From Micrasema longulum (lineage: Eukaryota > Arthropoda > Insecta > Trichoptera > Brachycentridae), in the NCBI GenBank assembly GCA_022494885.1, contig JAGVSM010001277.1, positions 1-64,000 on the forward strand: a stretch of 64,000 nt of DNA. Reading direction: 5' to 3'. Of the stretch, positions 33,851 through 44,765 are shown piece after piece. The notes under the pieces were generated by a model. The model was given only the letters and a program-made list of their open reading frames with translations. It was not told the origin of the DNA and made no database searches. Position numbers and translations under genes: made by a program. The stretch's first letter is position 1, and each line of letters starts with the position of its first letter.

Positions 33851-34329
33851 TGACTTAGTTCAATAGTCAATTAAAATAATTGTTTTAAACCACTGAACTT
33901 CCTCATACATCCATGAATTTTGAAACTCTTTAGAACGATTGAATTGACCATCTTTAACTGTGATTAAAATCTTTTATAAGCACTTGTTATCGAAGCCGAA
34001 ATGTGTTGCTTTCTCCATTACAAGTTGAAGATTATCGAACACTGTTAAACTTCATACATATCGAGTTATTAGGTAGGTATGTCATAACACTTTCAAATAA
34101 CAATAAACATGTAATTTACAAAATTAGTTATGTAATTGTTATGTAGTTATGTTATAGTTATGAAACTTGTTCATATTTATAAATAAATTTGTAGAAATAA
34201 TTTCAAGTACGTTTATAAAATCAGACGTATTACAATGATATATATTTATTACCTCTGTGACGAATGAATTATATTTACTGAAAGGTGTACCTATAAAGAA
34301 TTCAGCTTTTGTTTCTTTCGGTGTCGCTC

Positions 34330-34900
34330 ATACTTAAGGGGAAACGCAGTCTTAATTTTCTTCAAACGAACGTATTCCGTATTTTCTCCCTGGATTATGG
34401 TACTCGAGCGATGTTTTATTACACTCTGCAGATATTTACCATTCGCGTGTCCCTATCGTCTTGTTTTTTTGATGAATAGTTTATTATGGGAACCGGAATC
34501 ATCCAAAATCTTGAAAAGCGACAAGTTTTATCTGCCGTCTTCAGACGTACGACAATTTAAAAAAAAAAACTAGAGTGACCGATACAACAATTTTCAAAAC
34601 TATTTCTTTGAAAAAATAACCAAATCGGTTCTTCAGTTTTGGGGTGTGAAAAACGGTACGACGAAACGTCGATTTTATCGATATTAGCTCGGCGTAATGA
34701 CCGCGCTACTCGCCAAATAGCAGATGAACGCTCGCATTTAGCTTATTTTTAAGCTGGTTCGCGGAATTTGGCGTTGCTATGCGTTATCTTCCGTCACTTG
34801 TCCACCGAACCCCAATACAAAATCAATAATTAATGCAATTACCTACCTTCTACTGGAATTCTTGGTACCTACCGTATTGTTCGAACTCCTCTTTCGCGGC
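34330..34900 (+). repeat. Dispersed repeat family I, longest copy
   Basis: 'AAGGGGAAACGCAGTCT', 'AACGAACGTATTCCGTATTT', 'GGATTATGGTACTCGAGCGA', 'TCGCGTGTCCCTATCGTCTT', 'CAAGTTTTATCTGCCGTCTT', 'TCGGTTCTTCAGTTTTGGGG' and 'AGCTCGGCGTAATGACCGCG' in order. Partial copies lie at 51880-52120 (+), 20660-21610 (-) and a short one at 7455-7490. I have seen similar non-coding repeats as common in moths and butterflies; element type unknown. Confidence 0.6.
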
Positions 34901-34904
34901 AGGT

Positions 34905-35410
34905 TCTATCAGATCCTGTGGTCAGATCGGCACTTGGATTCATGATTATAAATTCACACGATAACACGACACAGTAGATTGGAATGACTTATTGATAGCT
35001 AAAATAACTAGTCAGCGATCGCGCTGAGAATATCGAAATCACATGTACGTTCGGTGACAGTTCAGTTGTTAGTGAACCGGAGAGAAAATATTGCACCCAC
35101 AGTAGTAAAATCGTAATATTTAAACTAGGGCTCAGTAGGTAGCAATAAATTAAACACCGCAACCTAGTAAATGTGCAATACACAATACATTTAGTAAATG
35201 TGGCACAACTACATAACAAATTCGACGTGCAGTTGTCTTTTTCGCACAGTATCGGGAAGACATTTCGGAAAGAGTGACAGAAAAACAATGTTCAACATTG
35301 TTTTTAAATACATTTTATTATTAAAAAACGTTTGTTGGTCAACAGATGAAAGAGTTGAAAAAAAAATTATTTTTAAACATAGATAGGCAGAACAGTGAAT
35401 CTTATACCCG
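34905..35410. other. No gene supported
   Basis: Overlapping small open frames on both strands (34989-35433) without recognisable domains. Confidence 0.3.
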
Positions 35411-35415
35411 TATTG

Positions 35416-35509
35416 GTGGATTGTGGACTGCACGTGTAATTTGCTAGAGTAAAAACGTCGTCGTGGATTGTGGACTGCACGTGTAATTTGCTAGAGTAAA
35501 AACGTCGTC
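35416..35509 (+). repeat. Perfect 47-bp tandem duplication
   Basis: Units 35416-35462 and 35463-35509 are identical, starting GTGGATTGTGGACTGCACGT and ending AAAACGTCGTC. Identity suggests a recent event. Confidence 0.95.
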
Positions 35510-35889
35510 TTTCTGTTTCAAACTCTTGAAGTTTCTTGTACGACTTGTAACTTAACAACATTTACATACTTACTTTAAAAACTACAGTGGTATTAATATA
35601 ATCAAAATGGTGGCTAACTTTGCCGGAGCCAATATTTAAAATCAAGGAACTTTAGTCTGATTTAGAAATTGTGGAGAGAGAGAGAACGCCGCTTGCGGTC
35701 TAATCTATGACATTTTAATGTACTCCGAACATAGGCGCGTATTCGGTGTTACCAGTACAATAAAAATAATATAAATAAATAAATCAGTTCTTAAATAGCA
35801 TTAATAAAAATCCAAGCAAGTACTACATAGTTAATACCACCCAATGATAGTTCACAAGCCTTGTAAATGTGTGTGGTGTGGTGTAAGTT

Positions 35890-35995
35890 TTTGGCCACCG
35901 AACATGATCTTCTGGATTTGGTTCACAAATCAGTGGTCCGACTTTCAAACTCCACTCTACCACAACTGGGTTCCCTTGGTAACAGTGAGTTATCA
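35890..35995 (+). mobile_element. SINE family C, decayed + strand copy
   Basis: Box-B region reads 'ACTTTCAAACTCCACTCTAC' instead of GGTTCGAATCCCACTCTAC, followed by CACAACTGGGTTCCCTTGG and the tail word AGTGAGTTATCAAC. Confidence 0.55.
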
Positions 35996-36050
35996 ACAGT
36001 TACTTAATGTTATTATTTAAATTTATGTATATAACTAGTTAGACTTTTTT

Positions 36051-36094
36051 ATATCTACCGATTTCGAGACGTACCCGTTTCTTCGTCAGGACAC
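36051..36094 (-). ncRNA. Hammerhead-ribozyme-like motif, core intact
   Basis: Minus strand in order: GTGTC, CTGACGA (matches CUGANGA), AGAAAC, loop GGGTAC, GTCTC, GAAA, TCGG, TA, GATAT. Stem I pairs GTGTC with GATAT using two G-U wobbles. Stem II pairs GAAAC with GTCTC at four of five positions. Stem III is only the near-palindrome TCGG, which would form between two copies, as in the dimeric hammerheads known in Penelope-like elements and retrozymes. All conserved core bases needed for cleavage are present. Activity is not shown. Confidence 0.65.
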
Positions 36095-36309
36095 CAATTA
36101 AACCAACATACAAAACCCACTATACACCTTCACCATAGTTGTTGCACAAACATATAAAATTAACACGACATGCATTTTAATAAGACACTCTTTGACATGC
36201 ACTGATTAGGGTTATGAAAATATTTTATGTTGTTGGCGAAATAGTTGAAGAAAGGGGGAGGGGCGTGAGTTTTATGGGTATTTTTTTATTTCTTTTTTAT
36301 TTATTTAAT

Positions 36310-36990
36310 GCACAAAATACACAATTTAACAAAGGCACAATTATTTGATTTTTATGTCCCGACTTGTTGGAAAATTCCGTGTTAAGTCGGGACTATTCGA
36401 TATGTAAATCAAAATTATTTATTTACATATTAAAACAATATACAAGTAATCAAAACATTATGCATAATAATTAAAACAATATACAAAATAATAATATAAA
36501 TAGTAAAAATTTATACTTGTCGAAAAATGGAATGTAAAAAAGTTATATAATAATACGTATGACAGTGATAATATACACATATACGTATATAGATAATAAT
36601 GAAGACAGCAGCGATGTAATATATTTATTCCCGAAGCAATCTCATACAGTGGTCTCTACCCCTCGATACAATCCAATTATGGATCTTCATCTTAAATATA
36701 GACGTTGTTTTGGAGAACTTAATATGTTCATCCAGACGTTGAACAATCTTGGAGCTAAATATGAAAAGTATCTCCGAGCAAACATCGTACGCTTTCTCGG
36801 TATTAAGAAGTTTAGTTTCCGCGAAAACCTCGTGCGGGCATTCTGTTGGCAGTTGGGACCTCCTTCCGTAGTCGCCTGACCAGAAAATTGTCAATACATT
36901 CTTGATATAGATTTGACGAATATCAAGAACTTTTAACAATTGAAATAATGGTTCAGATGGGTGGGTCGGAGGGCACCGAAGCATAACTCT
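36310..36990 (-). mobile_element. CR1/Jockey-like LINE, C-terminus and 3' UTR (family H)
   Basis: The minus-strand open frame 36625-36984 reads MLRCPPTHPSEPLFQLLKVL, DIRQIYIKNVLTIFW and later IVQRLDEHIKFSKTTSIFKM. It matches LLRIIFRCSPTYPSEQLFQYMKVLDMRQLYLKEALTHFW at 8390 onward residue by residue in its first part, so both are one family. The UTR has GTCCCGACTTAACACGG paired with AAGTCGGGACAT. Length and ends fit a 5'-truncated insertion. The frame is open for about 119 codons. Confidence 0.75.
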
Positions 36991-37104
36991 AAGAATAAGT
37001 TTTGATTAGGGGGGGTTCATGACAATTGTCGTGCACCAAAGGTATAGGGTGACCATATAATGGAACATCGTATAATGGGCTATATCAAAATTATATACAT
37101 AGTT

Positions 37105-37170
37105 TAACTAATATTTAGTAAAATATTTGACCACAAAGCTAATGCTTTAAATATTATTAATATTAACAAT
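37105..37170 (+). repeat. Downstream flank of the hammerhead repeat, without the motif
   Basis: TTAGTAAAATATTTGACCAC followed by AAAGCTAATGCTTTAAATAT matches the sequence 60-110 bp after the hammerhead motifs at 14967 and 44941. Confidence 0.55.
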
Positions 37171-37219
37171 TAGTTTAAGAGTGTTTTCGACTCAATGGCT
37201 GCTCCCGGGGGAGTAAAAA

Positions 37220-37432
37220 AATCGAGTGGAGATACGTTCGCCTTGTTGTGTAGTGGTTAGCCCGTTTGGCAATCATTATTGAGGTTCTGAGTTCGGTTTC
37301 TAGCAGGGTGGAAGTGTTATATTGATTTTGAAAATTGTTTTGACTGCAATATTTAATTGTTACAAATTTAACAGATGATCGAAATACGCTGAATTTGGTT
37401 CGGAAAAGGGAATGATGATGATGATAATGAGT
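37220..37432 (+). mobile_element. SINE family A, degenerate copy
   Basis: TTGTTGTGTAGTGGTTAGCC (box A), GAGTTCGGTTTCTAGC (box B), body GACTGCAATATTTAATTG, tail AAATACGCTGAATTTGG and GAATGATGATGATGAT. Confidence 0.65.
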
Positions 37433-37439
37433 TATTTAC

Positions 37440-38510
37440 GATTCTTTGAAAATGGCACCGAAAATGAAATATTAGAGTGAATTATAACAACGCAAAAAAA
37501 TATATAAAATTTGATTTAAGTTCATTTTAAAGGTTCAACCATTAATTTAACTAATTGGGTTGACAATTTTTTTTCAAATCACATCTCAGAATACCCAAAG
37601 TATAATCGTACTAAAGGTAAATATTTCTTAGTTTGCATGTTACAACCTAACATTCCCATTATAATGCAATTTAAAGTTAGGTTCTCGCAAATTGACACAA
37701 AATTATCCCATTTCCAGACTACCTTAGAATAATGACAGTGCAAAAAGTCGGTCAACCCAGGACCGTGGTGCGATTCCAACGCAAAGCATTTCAATTATCA
37801 TTCCCGCTGGTTACCCAAGAAATCGACAACCGTTTCCATTTTTTTATTTATTTACTTGAACTTCAATCGTGAATCTTCGCTGAAATCAATATAACGTGCG
37901 TGCAGGTACAGCGGAGATTTGGGAGGGGTGAAGGCAAGTAAAATGTAAATCACGAAATCCGGATTTTTGTGGTTATGGCTTTAAAAAAGCGACCAAATAA
38001 CAAAAATCATACATGCAAACTAACCAACATATCAAAGATTATTAAACTGTATAGTGATGAATGAGGAACATCCTAAAAAATCATTAAAAAAAATTCCCAA
38101 AAACACATTTAAAAAAAAATTTATTGTAATCTCTAAATGTAGTAAATCTTCTATTTCTCGGACGAGCAGTGCCTCCATAACCTCTACCACTCTCCTACCC
38201 AGCCGCTTCCCTTGTCCGCGTCTGGTGCGTATCGCTTCGTTGGTCAAATACGTTTTTATCGCAATTCTTTATGTTGGGTTTGCGGAAGGAATGCTTGTCT
38301 GAGAATTTAAAGATTTACTCCACTTTGAGATCATATAAATATATATATATCTTTTTGAAAAAAAAAATAGGATTTTTTTTTAAAGCTTACCATAAAGAAT
38401 GTTCTTCTGAAGTTTCGCGGTCTGGCCCTGAAAAACCGTTTATAAATAAATTAATATGGATACTAGTATTTAATAGGAAAAGGAAATAAGGAGATAGGAA
38501 AGGAGTTTTA
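37440..38510. other. No gene supported
   Basis: Open frames at 38054-38302 (+) and 38032-38247 (-) overlap on opposite strands; the minus reading contains RRVVEVMEALLVREIEDLL, which I do not recognise. Otherwise AT-rich. Confidence 0.3.
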
Positions 38511-38514
38511 AACT

Positions 38515-38775
38515 GCAATATTCACTCTACCTACATGTATCAGATGTTCGACGGACACAGAATTGAACCAGCCAATGACCGGTCATAATCCCTGTAAATG
38601 GCTAGACTTTCATATACTCACCTCATAAATGTTCTCTGTCTCCATTAAAACAATGATACATAACTCCCAAGGAGGTGGAAGCCAGTCCTTGTATACCTGC
38701 AAACAATATGTCATACTCAAAATATTGTTCCTGATAATATCGAGCTATTCAGGCAGAGGAAAACTTGTCGAAATC
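38515..38775 (-). mobile_element. Foldback family G, copy 4 (one arm)
   Basis: Minus strand: CAATATTTTGAGTATGACAT, ACAAGGACTGGCTTCCACCT, GACAGAGAACATTTATGAGG and ATGACCGGTCATTGGCTGG. Only one arm is kept. Confidence 0.65.
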
Positions 38776-38886
38776 CGGCGCTGCCCAAACACACGGTTCG
38801 GAGAGGCGATATTGCCCCTTTGCCTGAAACCAATTGCCTTCAAACTCGCGACTGTCCGAGTCAGTTTAGTTGTCAAGTAAAATTTT

Positions 38887-39127
38887 CATTCCATTTCCGC
38901 ACCTGGTGGTGCATAGGGCACTGCATTGGTACTCCAATTGCAGCGTATCTTGACCATTTTTCTTATATGAAGGTAAAATCATCAGTCTTATGTATCAGGA
39001 GTCGATGGATTATGAAATATTCAAGTCTCATTAAATAAATATTTCATATCAACCATGTCAGGAATCGAACCCGAGATATCTTGCATGGCAGGCAAGCGCG
39101 CTGACTACTACACCACGAGGCTGACAA
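38887..39127 (-). mobile_element. SINE family A, full-length copy
   Basis: Minus strand box A CGTGGTGTAGTAGTCAGCGC, then GCTTGCCTGCCATGCAAGAT, box B CGGGTTCGATTCCTGACATG, and the 3' part ACGCTGCAATTGGAGTACCA with CACCAGGTGCGGAAATGGAA. One of the best preserved. Confidence 0.85.
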
Positions 39128-39394
39128 TTTAGTAGGTTACCTATAAAAAAAACCCCGCTCGCCACTGGTCAATAGTCCGTCTTCTCTTGAATAAGTTTTC
39201 TGTGGTTTCCTTTTCAGTAAGCAATTGCGGAGAAGTTCCTTAACCAGGCCACAGCCGACTATCCCGCCAGATCGTCAATCAATATTATCTTTTAAGCCAA
39301 TCAACAGGCTTATGGAAGCTCGAACAAATTGGCATTAATGAGTATATATACAATAACACTTAATCTAAACAATCATAAAATCTATTTTTTTAAG

Positions 39395-39500
39395 GAATAA
39401 CCCGCTAAGAATCTATTCAGAGGCTTGTCAGCAGGTGGGATAGAGGGGATATGGAAGGAGGTAATTTAAATTTACAAAAGGTATAATTATGCCATAATCT
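39395..39500 (-). mobile_element. SINE family B, body only
   Basis: Minus strand CTCCTTCCATATCCCCTCTA and TCCCACCTGCTGACAAGCCT match families at 31883 and 57955; the tRNA-like head is missing. Confidence 0.6.
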
Positions 39501-39519
39501 AGGCAGACATGGCAAGTGT

Positions 39520-40375
39520 GTCATCGTTATTTAGGAGTAACAACACCGCTTGCTTCTTGAATGCTTACCTTTGCTGTAGGAACGCATCGACAGTACCGTT
39601 TAATGAGATTTTGTTCACTGTTCTAAAGATCCTTGGCCTTATTTAGAGCAGAAAGCTTTTTGCCGTAAATAGCCTTAATAAGCCTCGCACATAATAAGCA
39701 ACACAACAAATAAGCAACTCCCATATAAAAAAACGTTATTGTGGTCCAATAAAATGAATTTGAATTTGAAAATATTGCTGATTATATTTTTTGCTTGAAT
39801 GTTCATAAAATAATACTTTAAGGGTTGTGTATCTCTGGCATAGAGATAATTGCTATGGAAGAGGTTTTAGTCATTACAAGTTTGATGCGCTACTGAAAGT
39901 TCCAACCTTAAATGTAAATTTATTTCGGCTACCTGATTCTCCCTAAATCTCCGCGACCAGCAGATTAAGATTGCATTATCTTGATTAAAAATAAACCGAC
40001 TATTGAGTTTCCCCTTTTCAGGTACCGGCATTGTATTACTGACGTTATTAGCTTTCGAGTAGACGGACACAAATGATAATGTGCTTTGCGATTTTAATAA
40101 AAAAGTTCTGATGTCGTTGTGTTACCTATATTTGTAACTAGAAGAGATAACCCTGTTAACTTTCCATAGGAAATTTAAACCCTCACAAATGGGTAGAGAA
40201 AGCGTTATGAGCACGTACTTAACGTACTAATTACATGAGAGAGTGAGCGTTTACAATCACACTGTAGGTATCTTGTATCCATAATTGTTTTAAGCAAGGA
40301 TGCTGGATTACAACACCCCCATCGTGAATTTTTTCTTGGGAAACATTTCTATAAGCTGATTTCTGGAAATATATA
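39520..40375. other. No gene supported
   Basis: AT-rich sequence. A single MITE arm-like word (GATAACCCTGTTAACTTTCC) lies at 40148-40167. Confidence 0.35.
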
Positions 40376-40379
40376 TATT

Positions 40380-40860
40380 TTTTTTTTTTTATTTTATTAT
40401 TTTTTCACGCCCATAAGGCTTTTACATACATGAAAATTTTACAAAATATAAGTATATAAACAACATTAAATTTAAAAAATACAATATAAAGCAACAAAAG
40501 ATAGAACGGTGTTAAGAAGTAAAGTTGGTATAAAAAAAGAAGATGAGTATATAAACAGCATAGATTTAAAAAAAAAACACAATATAAAGAAATAAAATAA
40601 AGGAACAAAATAAAGGAACAGTGTTAAGAAGTATAGTTGGTATAAAAATAAAAAGATGAGTGTATTAACAACATAAATTTTAAAAAAAATATATAATATA
40701 CTGTAGTAAAATATAGAACTGTGTTTTAAAGTTAAGTTAGTTTTAAAAAAATTAAAGCAATATATATATATTTCTATTTTTTTTAATAAGCTAAAGAAAT
40801 ACAATTAAAGGTTTAAAGCAGCTAGGTACATAATGTTATAAAATACAATATGAACAGAAT
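40380..40860 (-). mobile_element. 3' UTR of the 40.9-42.5 kb LINE, with 3-unit minisatellite
   Basis: About 480 bp following the LINE stop codon. It holds three diverged units of roughly 100-130 bp (about 40450-40545, 40546-40670, 40671-40760). Each has 'AACA.CATA.ATTTTAAAAAA', 'ATATAAAG' and 'GTGTTAAGAAGTA.AGTTGGTA' on the + strand. The minus-strand terminus is CCTTATGGGCGTGAAAAAAT followed by A/T-rich tail at 40380-40410. Long minus open frames here are by-products of the repeats. Confidence 0.7.
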
Positions 40861-40861
40861 A

Positions 40862-41647
40862 TTAAGTTCTATTTGATAAGGAACATATACATTGATATTT
40901 AAAATTTACAAGACTCACGCTAAAGACATCGATGTTGTTAGCATATTGGTTCGCGAGTACATGCATCCACATTACTGGCGAATTCGCGCTGTAATTGGTC
41001 GATGATGGACCGCAGTAGAACAAAGTATTACATCGGGTAACTCGACCAGGCACTCGCACATTAATCAAATTGATAAGTTCACAACAATCGAACATCGACA
41101 TTATTATTTTAAACAAAAAAAGCAAGTCATTTAATTTTCGTCTGTTTTCTAATGTTTGGATGTTTAAATAATAATTTAAGTATGAGTAATTTATGTATTC
41201 AATCGGTATACTTAATTTAAAATTGATAAAACGCAAAAATTTATGCTGAACTCTTTCGATGTCCTTAACATGAACCCTGTAATGCGGTGACCATATAACT
41301 GAGTTATACTCGAGTTGACTTCGCACTAGGGCAATATACAATGTTTTCATTATGTTTATAGACTCAAAATCCCGTATCGTTCGCAGCAAAAATCCCAAGG
41401 TTCTCATGCTCTTATTTGTAATGTTTTGTATCTGTTTAATAAAACTCAGTTTTTCGTCAAAAAGAATACCTAAGTCTGTCATCTCTGTAACTTTTTCTAA
41501 AGGTGAAGAATTTATTTTATACGTGAAAACGATGGGATTCCTGTTGCGGCAGAATGTCATAATTTTGCATTTTTGAATATTAAGAAATAAATTATTTTTT
41601 TTTACACCAATTATACAAATTATTAATATTTGATTGCAGAGTTTCAC
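40862..41647 (-). pseudogene. LINE ORF2, C-terminal half (frame-shifted)
   Basis: 261 codons that continue the reverse transcriptase protein of 41653-42459 after two frame shifts. It begins usefully at NNLFLNIQKCKIMTF (RT motif D region), then VTEMTDLGILFDEKLSFIKQ (thumb), LYIALVRSQLEYNSVIWSPH (the conserved 'LV.S.LEY.S.IW.P' of Jockey/CR1-type LINEs), IERVQHKFLRFI and a C-terminal domain ending at SNRT. The stop is followed directly by the 3' UTR. The first residues MKLCNQILIICIIGV are out-of-frame translation between the two shifts. The protein would copy element RNA at a nicked target. Low decay suggests a fairly young copy. Confidence 0.85.
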
Positions 41648-41652
41648 AATGA

Positions 41653-42475
41653 TTAATGTCCGATATTTTTTTTAAATATTTTAATATCGTCCGCAAAAAG
41701 CAAAACTTCGACATCATGGAAACAGGATGTAATGTCATTTACGAACATTAGAAAAAGAACAGGCCCTAGGTGACTGCCTTGTGGAAGACCACTAGAGGCA
41801 GAAAAACAGTCTGATTTTACATTTTTGATTTTTACATATAGATACCTGTCAGATAGATAGGCTCGAAACCAATCAAGGATAGCTCCACGAAAACCCAAAC
41901 CATACAGCTTACTTAGTAATATTTTGTGAGAGACTTTGTCAAACGCCTTAGTAAAATCGGTGTATATACTATCAACTTGATTTTTATCATTAAAGGCTTC
42001 CGATATGTAATTATGGTAAAGAATTAGGTTTGTGGCAGTTGACCGCGCCTTTATAAAACCGTGTTGTTTAGTGTCTATTATATTTGAGACATCATGTTGA
42101 ATTTGGTCAAGTATGAGTGACTCAAAAAGTTTGGGTATGACTGATTGGATGCATATAGGACGGTAGTTTTTAATATCTGAGTCGTCCCCCTTTTTAAAAA
42201 TTGGAGTTATATAGCTAGATTTCCATTTGGAGGGAAAACATCCCATTGACAATAGTTTATTGAAAAACGTGGTGAGAGGTTCAGCTATAACTGAGGCACA
42301 TTTTTTGAGAAAAATAGGCGGAACATTATCAGGACCTGCTGATTTATTTTCATCTAAAGAGAGTAGTCTCTTCTTACAAGACAACATATTAATTTTACAG
42401 TTTGAAAGCGTAATTGTTTTATCAAAAGTAAAAGTTGGAATCTTATCATCATGATCCAATTGTACTGAAAGAGAT
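41653..42475 (-). pseudogene. LINE ORF2, reverse transcriptase core
   Basis: 268 open codons counted from a TTG at 42459; the frame is blocked just upstream by TGA at 42475-42477. RT motifs in order with residue positions: AGPDNVPP 41-48, KNYRPICIQSV 97-107, KQHGFIKARS 131-140, TDFTKAFDKV 168-177 (catalytic Asp), SGLPQGSHLGPVLF 223-236, FADD 255-258 (catalytic pair). This is a complete palm of a Jockey/CR1-type LINE. The N-terminal endonuclease (about 220 residues in the family) is missing, so the element is 5'-truncated near 42.5 kb, typical of target-primed insertion. The frame ends at IFKKNIGH because an A run has one base too many. Confidence 0.9.
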
Positions 42476-42689
42476 CAGTTTGCATGTTCTCAATAATTAT
42501 AATTTTAACACTGTTTTGCGCACCCAGATGCCGTACAAACGCAAGTCAGAATTCACCCATTATTAGAGCAATTAGCTTGCTGTATACGGTTTTCGCGGAT
42601 AATATGGATCTTTTTTTGTACATATCGGCAGTTTAGCATCTTTCTGCTTTCTATTCATTAACTTTTAATTTATATTTACAGTCTTCATT

Positions 42690-43205
42690 ACGAGCGGAAC
42701 GCAGACGTTCTTTTGTTTTGTCCTCCCCTTACGGGGGTGGTATTCGGATCCTCTGCCTCTGACCACCCAGGGAGTCTTTCTTTATTCAAGGCCGTTCTCC
42801 CGTTGTAAATACTCGTGTTTTTAATTATGTTTGTTGTGTTAGTTATGTTTGATGTGTTTCTTTAGTTTTTAGTCATTGTTTTTCTATATTTTTAAATGTT
42901 TATTTGTGTAAATATATATTTTGAATAATAAAAAAAACAGAGGCATTAAAGGGAATTTTGAGGGGTGAGGACGACGTGTTGGCCTCTGTTCATACATCCT
43001 TTTCTTACCTCCTTAATTTTCTAAGAGTTTGTATTCCTTAAGAATATTTATAATAACTTTCCTCAGAGAGTCCCCCAGGACTCTTTAACAGCTGCGGGGG
43101 GTGGTAGGATTAAGGATCTCCCCTCAGTCTGCATTAAGTGATGGATTAAACAGCCCGTAAAGTAATGCAGATTACATTTTTTGTCAAATAAATAAATAAA
43201 TGAAA
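42690..43205 (+). mobile_element. Two LINE-3'-UTR-like blocks
   Basis: GC-richer than the neighbours. Block 1 (42690-42950) has TCCCCTTACGGGGGTGGTAT, ACCACCCAGGGAGTCTTTC and ends 'GAATAATAAAAAAAACAG'. Block 2 (42955-43205) has AGAGTCCCCCAGGACTCTTT, TGCGGGGGGTGGTAGGATTA and ends 'CAAATAAATAAATAAATGAA'. Both have paired C/G runs and simple A-rich tails of LINE ends. No coding part is kept, so family is unknown. Confidence 0.45.
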
Positions 43206-43496
43206 TCTTGATTATATAAACATACTATAAAATAAATATGTTGTTATTATTGTGCAGATGTGAAAAATTTTGTGTATTCTCGTTTACAAAAAGGTAGTTA
43301 TAAAGTAGCCAAAAAAAACATTAATTTGAACAGGTGTTTCTTTGTTACAATAATTTTTTAAAAACTTTGCATTGCCCGAGTGCGCACGGTACTACATTTC
43401 TCAGAAAAACTCAATCTGCATCTAAACGACACGGTTGTGAAGATCTTATAAAATTGGTGTTAATCTTTTGACTAAATTAATTTATTATAAATAGTA

Positions 43497-43990
43497 CTAG
43501 CTTTTACCTGCGGCTTCATGTGGTATTAGGGAAAAAATATTTAGGTGAGTCATTTATCAATAAGAGTTTTTGTTTATCAATAAGAATTTTCCCGAAGGAA
43601 TAATAGATTTGATCGAGATTGAAAGTAGCTTGGTCTACCAACTATCGCTATAAAAGAAATACAATGATTCGTTAGTCTATGGTGACGTAACATCGTTATT
43701 CCGTTCACCAATCCAAATTCTACAAAACCGAAACTAAAAGCAAATCAAACTAACCATAGATAAAGCAAGTCATTTAAAATTTGATGAATTTATTTCAAAT
43801 TGATTATTTATACCCTTACCGCCTAATTTTCAAATAATGTTGCTCATTGTAGATACATTATATTTATTTTTCCTCCTAACCTCTCCGGCTTTCACTATGC
43901 GGTAAATTATATCAATCGATTGCTCCGCTGAGACGTGAAAGAAACACAAACAAACAAACACACTATCGCATTAATAATATAAGTGTGGAT
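43497..43990 (+). repeat. Dispersed repeat family F, most complete copy
   Basis: Starts TACTAGCTTTTACCTGCGGC, a start common to many lepidopteran repeats, and ends ATCGCATTAATAATATAAGT. The middle follows 575-1035 word for word in many places. This copy shows both ends and is not joined to RTE coding sequence. Confidence 0.65.
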
Positions 43991-44043
43991 GATATAATAT
44001 TTATTGTGAATATTTTCATTTAACCACTTACGGACTTTTCTAT

Positions 44044-44082
44044 GTATACCGGTTTCAAGACGCACCCGTGCAAGACACTGAC
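44044..44082 (-). ncRNA. Hammerhead-like motif, core deleted
   Basis: Minus strand keeps GTGTC, GGGTGCGTCT, GAAACCGGTA and TAC but the CUGANGA box is lost (TTGCAC in its place). Not active; it serves as a family marker. Confidence 0.5.
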
Positions 44083-44604
44083 ATGCAAATCCTTCTATAC
44101 ATTTTCGTATAGTCGTATAGTAGTTAGCAAGTATGATGTAAACAAAAGTGAAGAAAATACAAAATTATACATTTTATAACTGCATAAATGTAAAACAGGG
44201 AATAAATTTCCTGCTCGAATTATTAAGAATTAGTAATAAAATAAATAAGATTAATGGCTTATGTGTTTTGTTTATGCCTCGATTCCTAAATTTAAATTCA
44301 AAATGTATTCCAGAACACTTTTCGCCACTTATATGCATGAGGTTCGATCCTGAATTCGTTTAACAGAATGTCGAGATTCAAATTTAAAATAAAATTTGAC
44401 TGCTAACATCAATTTGCATTTAATTTTTGTATTTTGGACCTATATGAGATGGTAAAAGATTTTTACATATTTTTTTCTTTTTAATATGGTTACGCACTAT
44501 CCATGTCTGTGCGGATGAAAAATACTCGTCTTTCGACTCGATGGCTACTCTCAAGTGAAAATCCGGAAAACAGAAATCGAGTGAAGGTTAGTCAGTCTCT
44601 TAGT

Positions 44605-44765
44605 GAAGTACCTTTGTTGGCATATTTGCCTACCATATTTGAGGTCGTGGTTCACTTCCTGGCAAAGGACACAAAATGTTGGTTTAAATTGTGGTTTTAC
44701 AATGCAATGTTTCATTGTTTCTCAACTGGCGCCTGAAGCATAAGACCAATCGTCCATTTTATTTA
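44605..44765 (+). mobile_element. SINE family A, degenerate copy
   Basis: CCTTTGTTGGCATATTTGCC, GAGGTCGTGGTTCACTTCC (decayed box B), TTACAATGCAATGTTTCATT, CAACTGGCGCCTGAAGCATA, AGACCAATCGTCC. Confidence 0.6.

Noticed and set aside
34905..35760. Possible LTR retrotransposon end
   Set aside because: Moderate GC and an AATAAA are present but no paired LTR, primer-binding site or polyprotein could be found.
36559..36879. 106-codon + frame
   Set aside because: Antisense to the LINE C-terminal frame at 36625-36984 (-), which has family similarity.
40405..40804. Long minus-strand open frames with Leu/Phe/Tyr-rich peptides
   Set aside because: They are translations of the AT-rich 3' UTR repeats of the LINE, not proteins.
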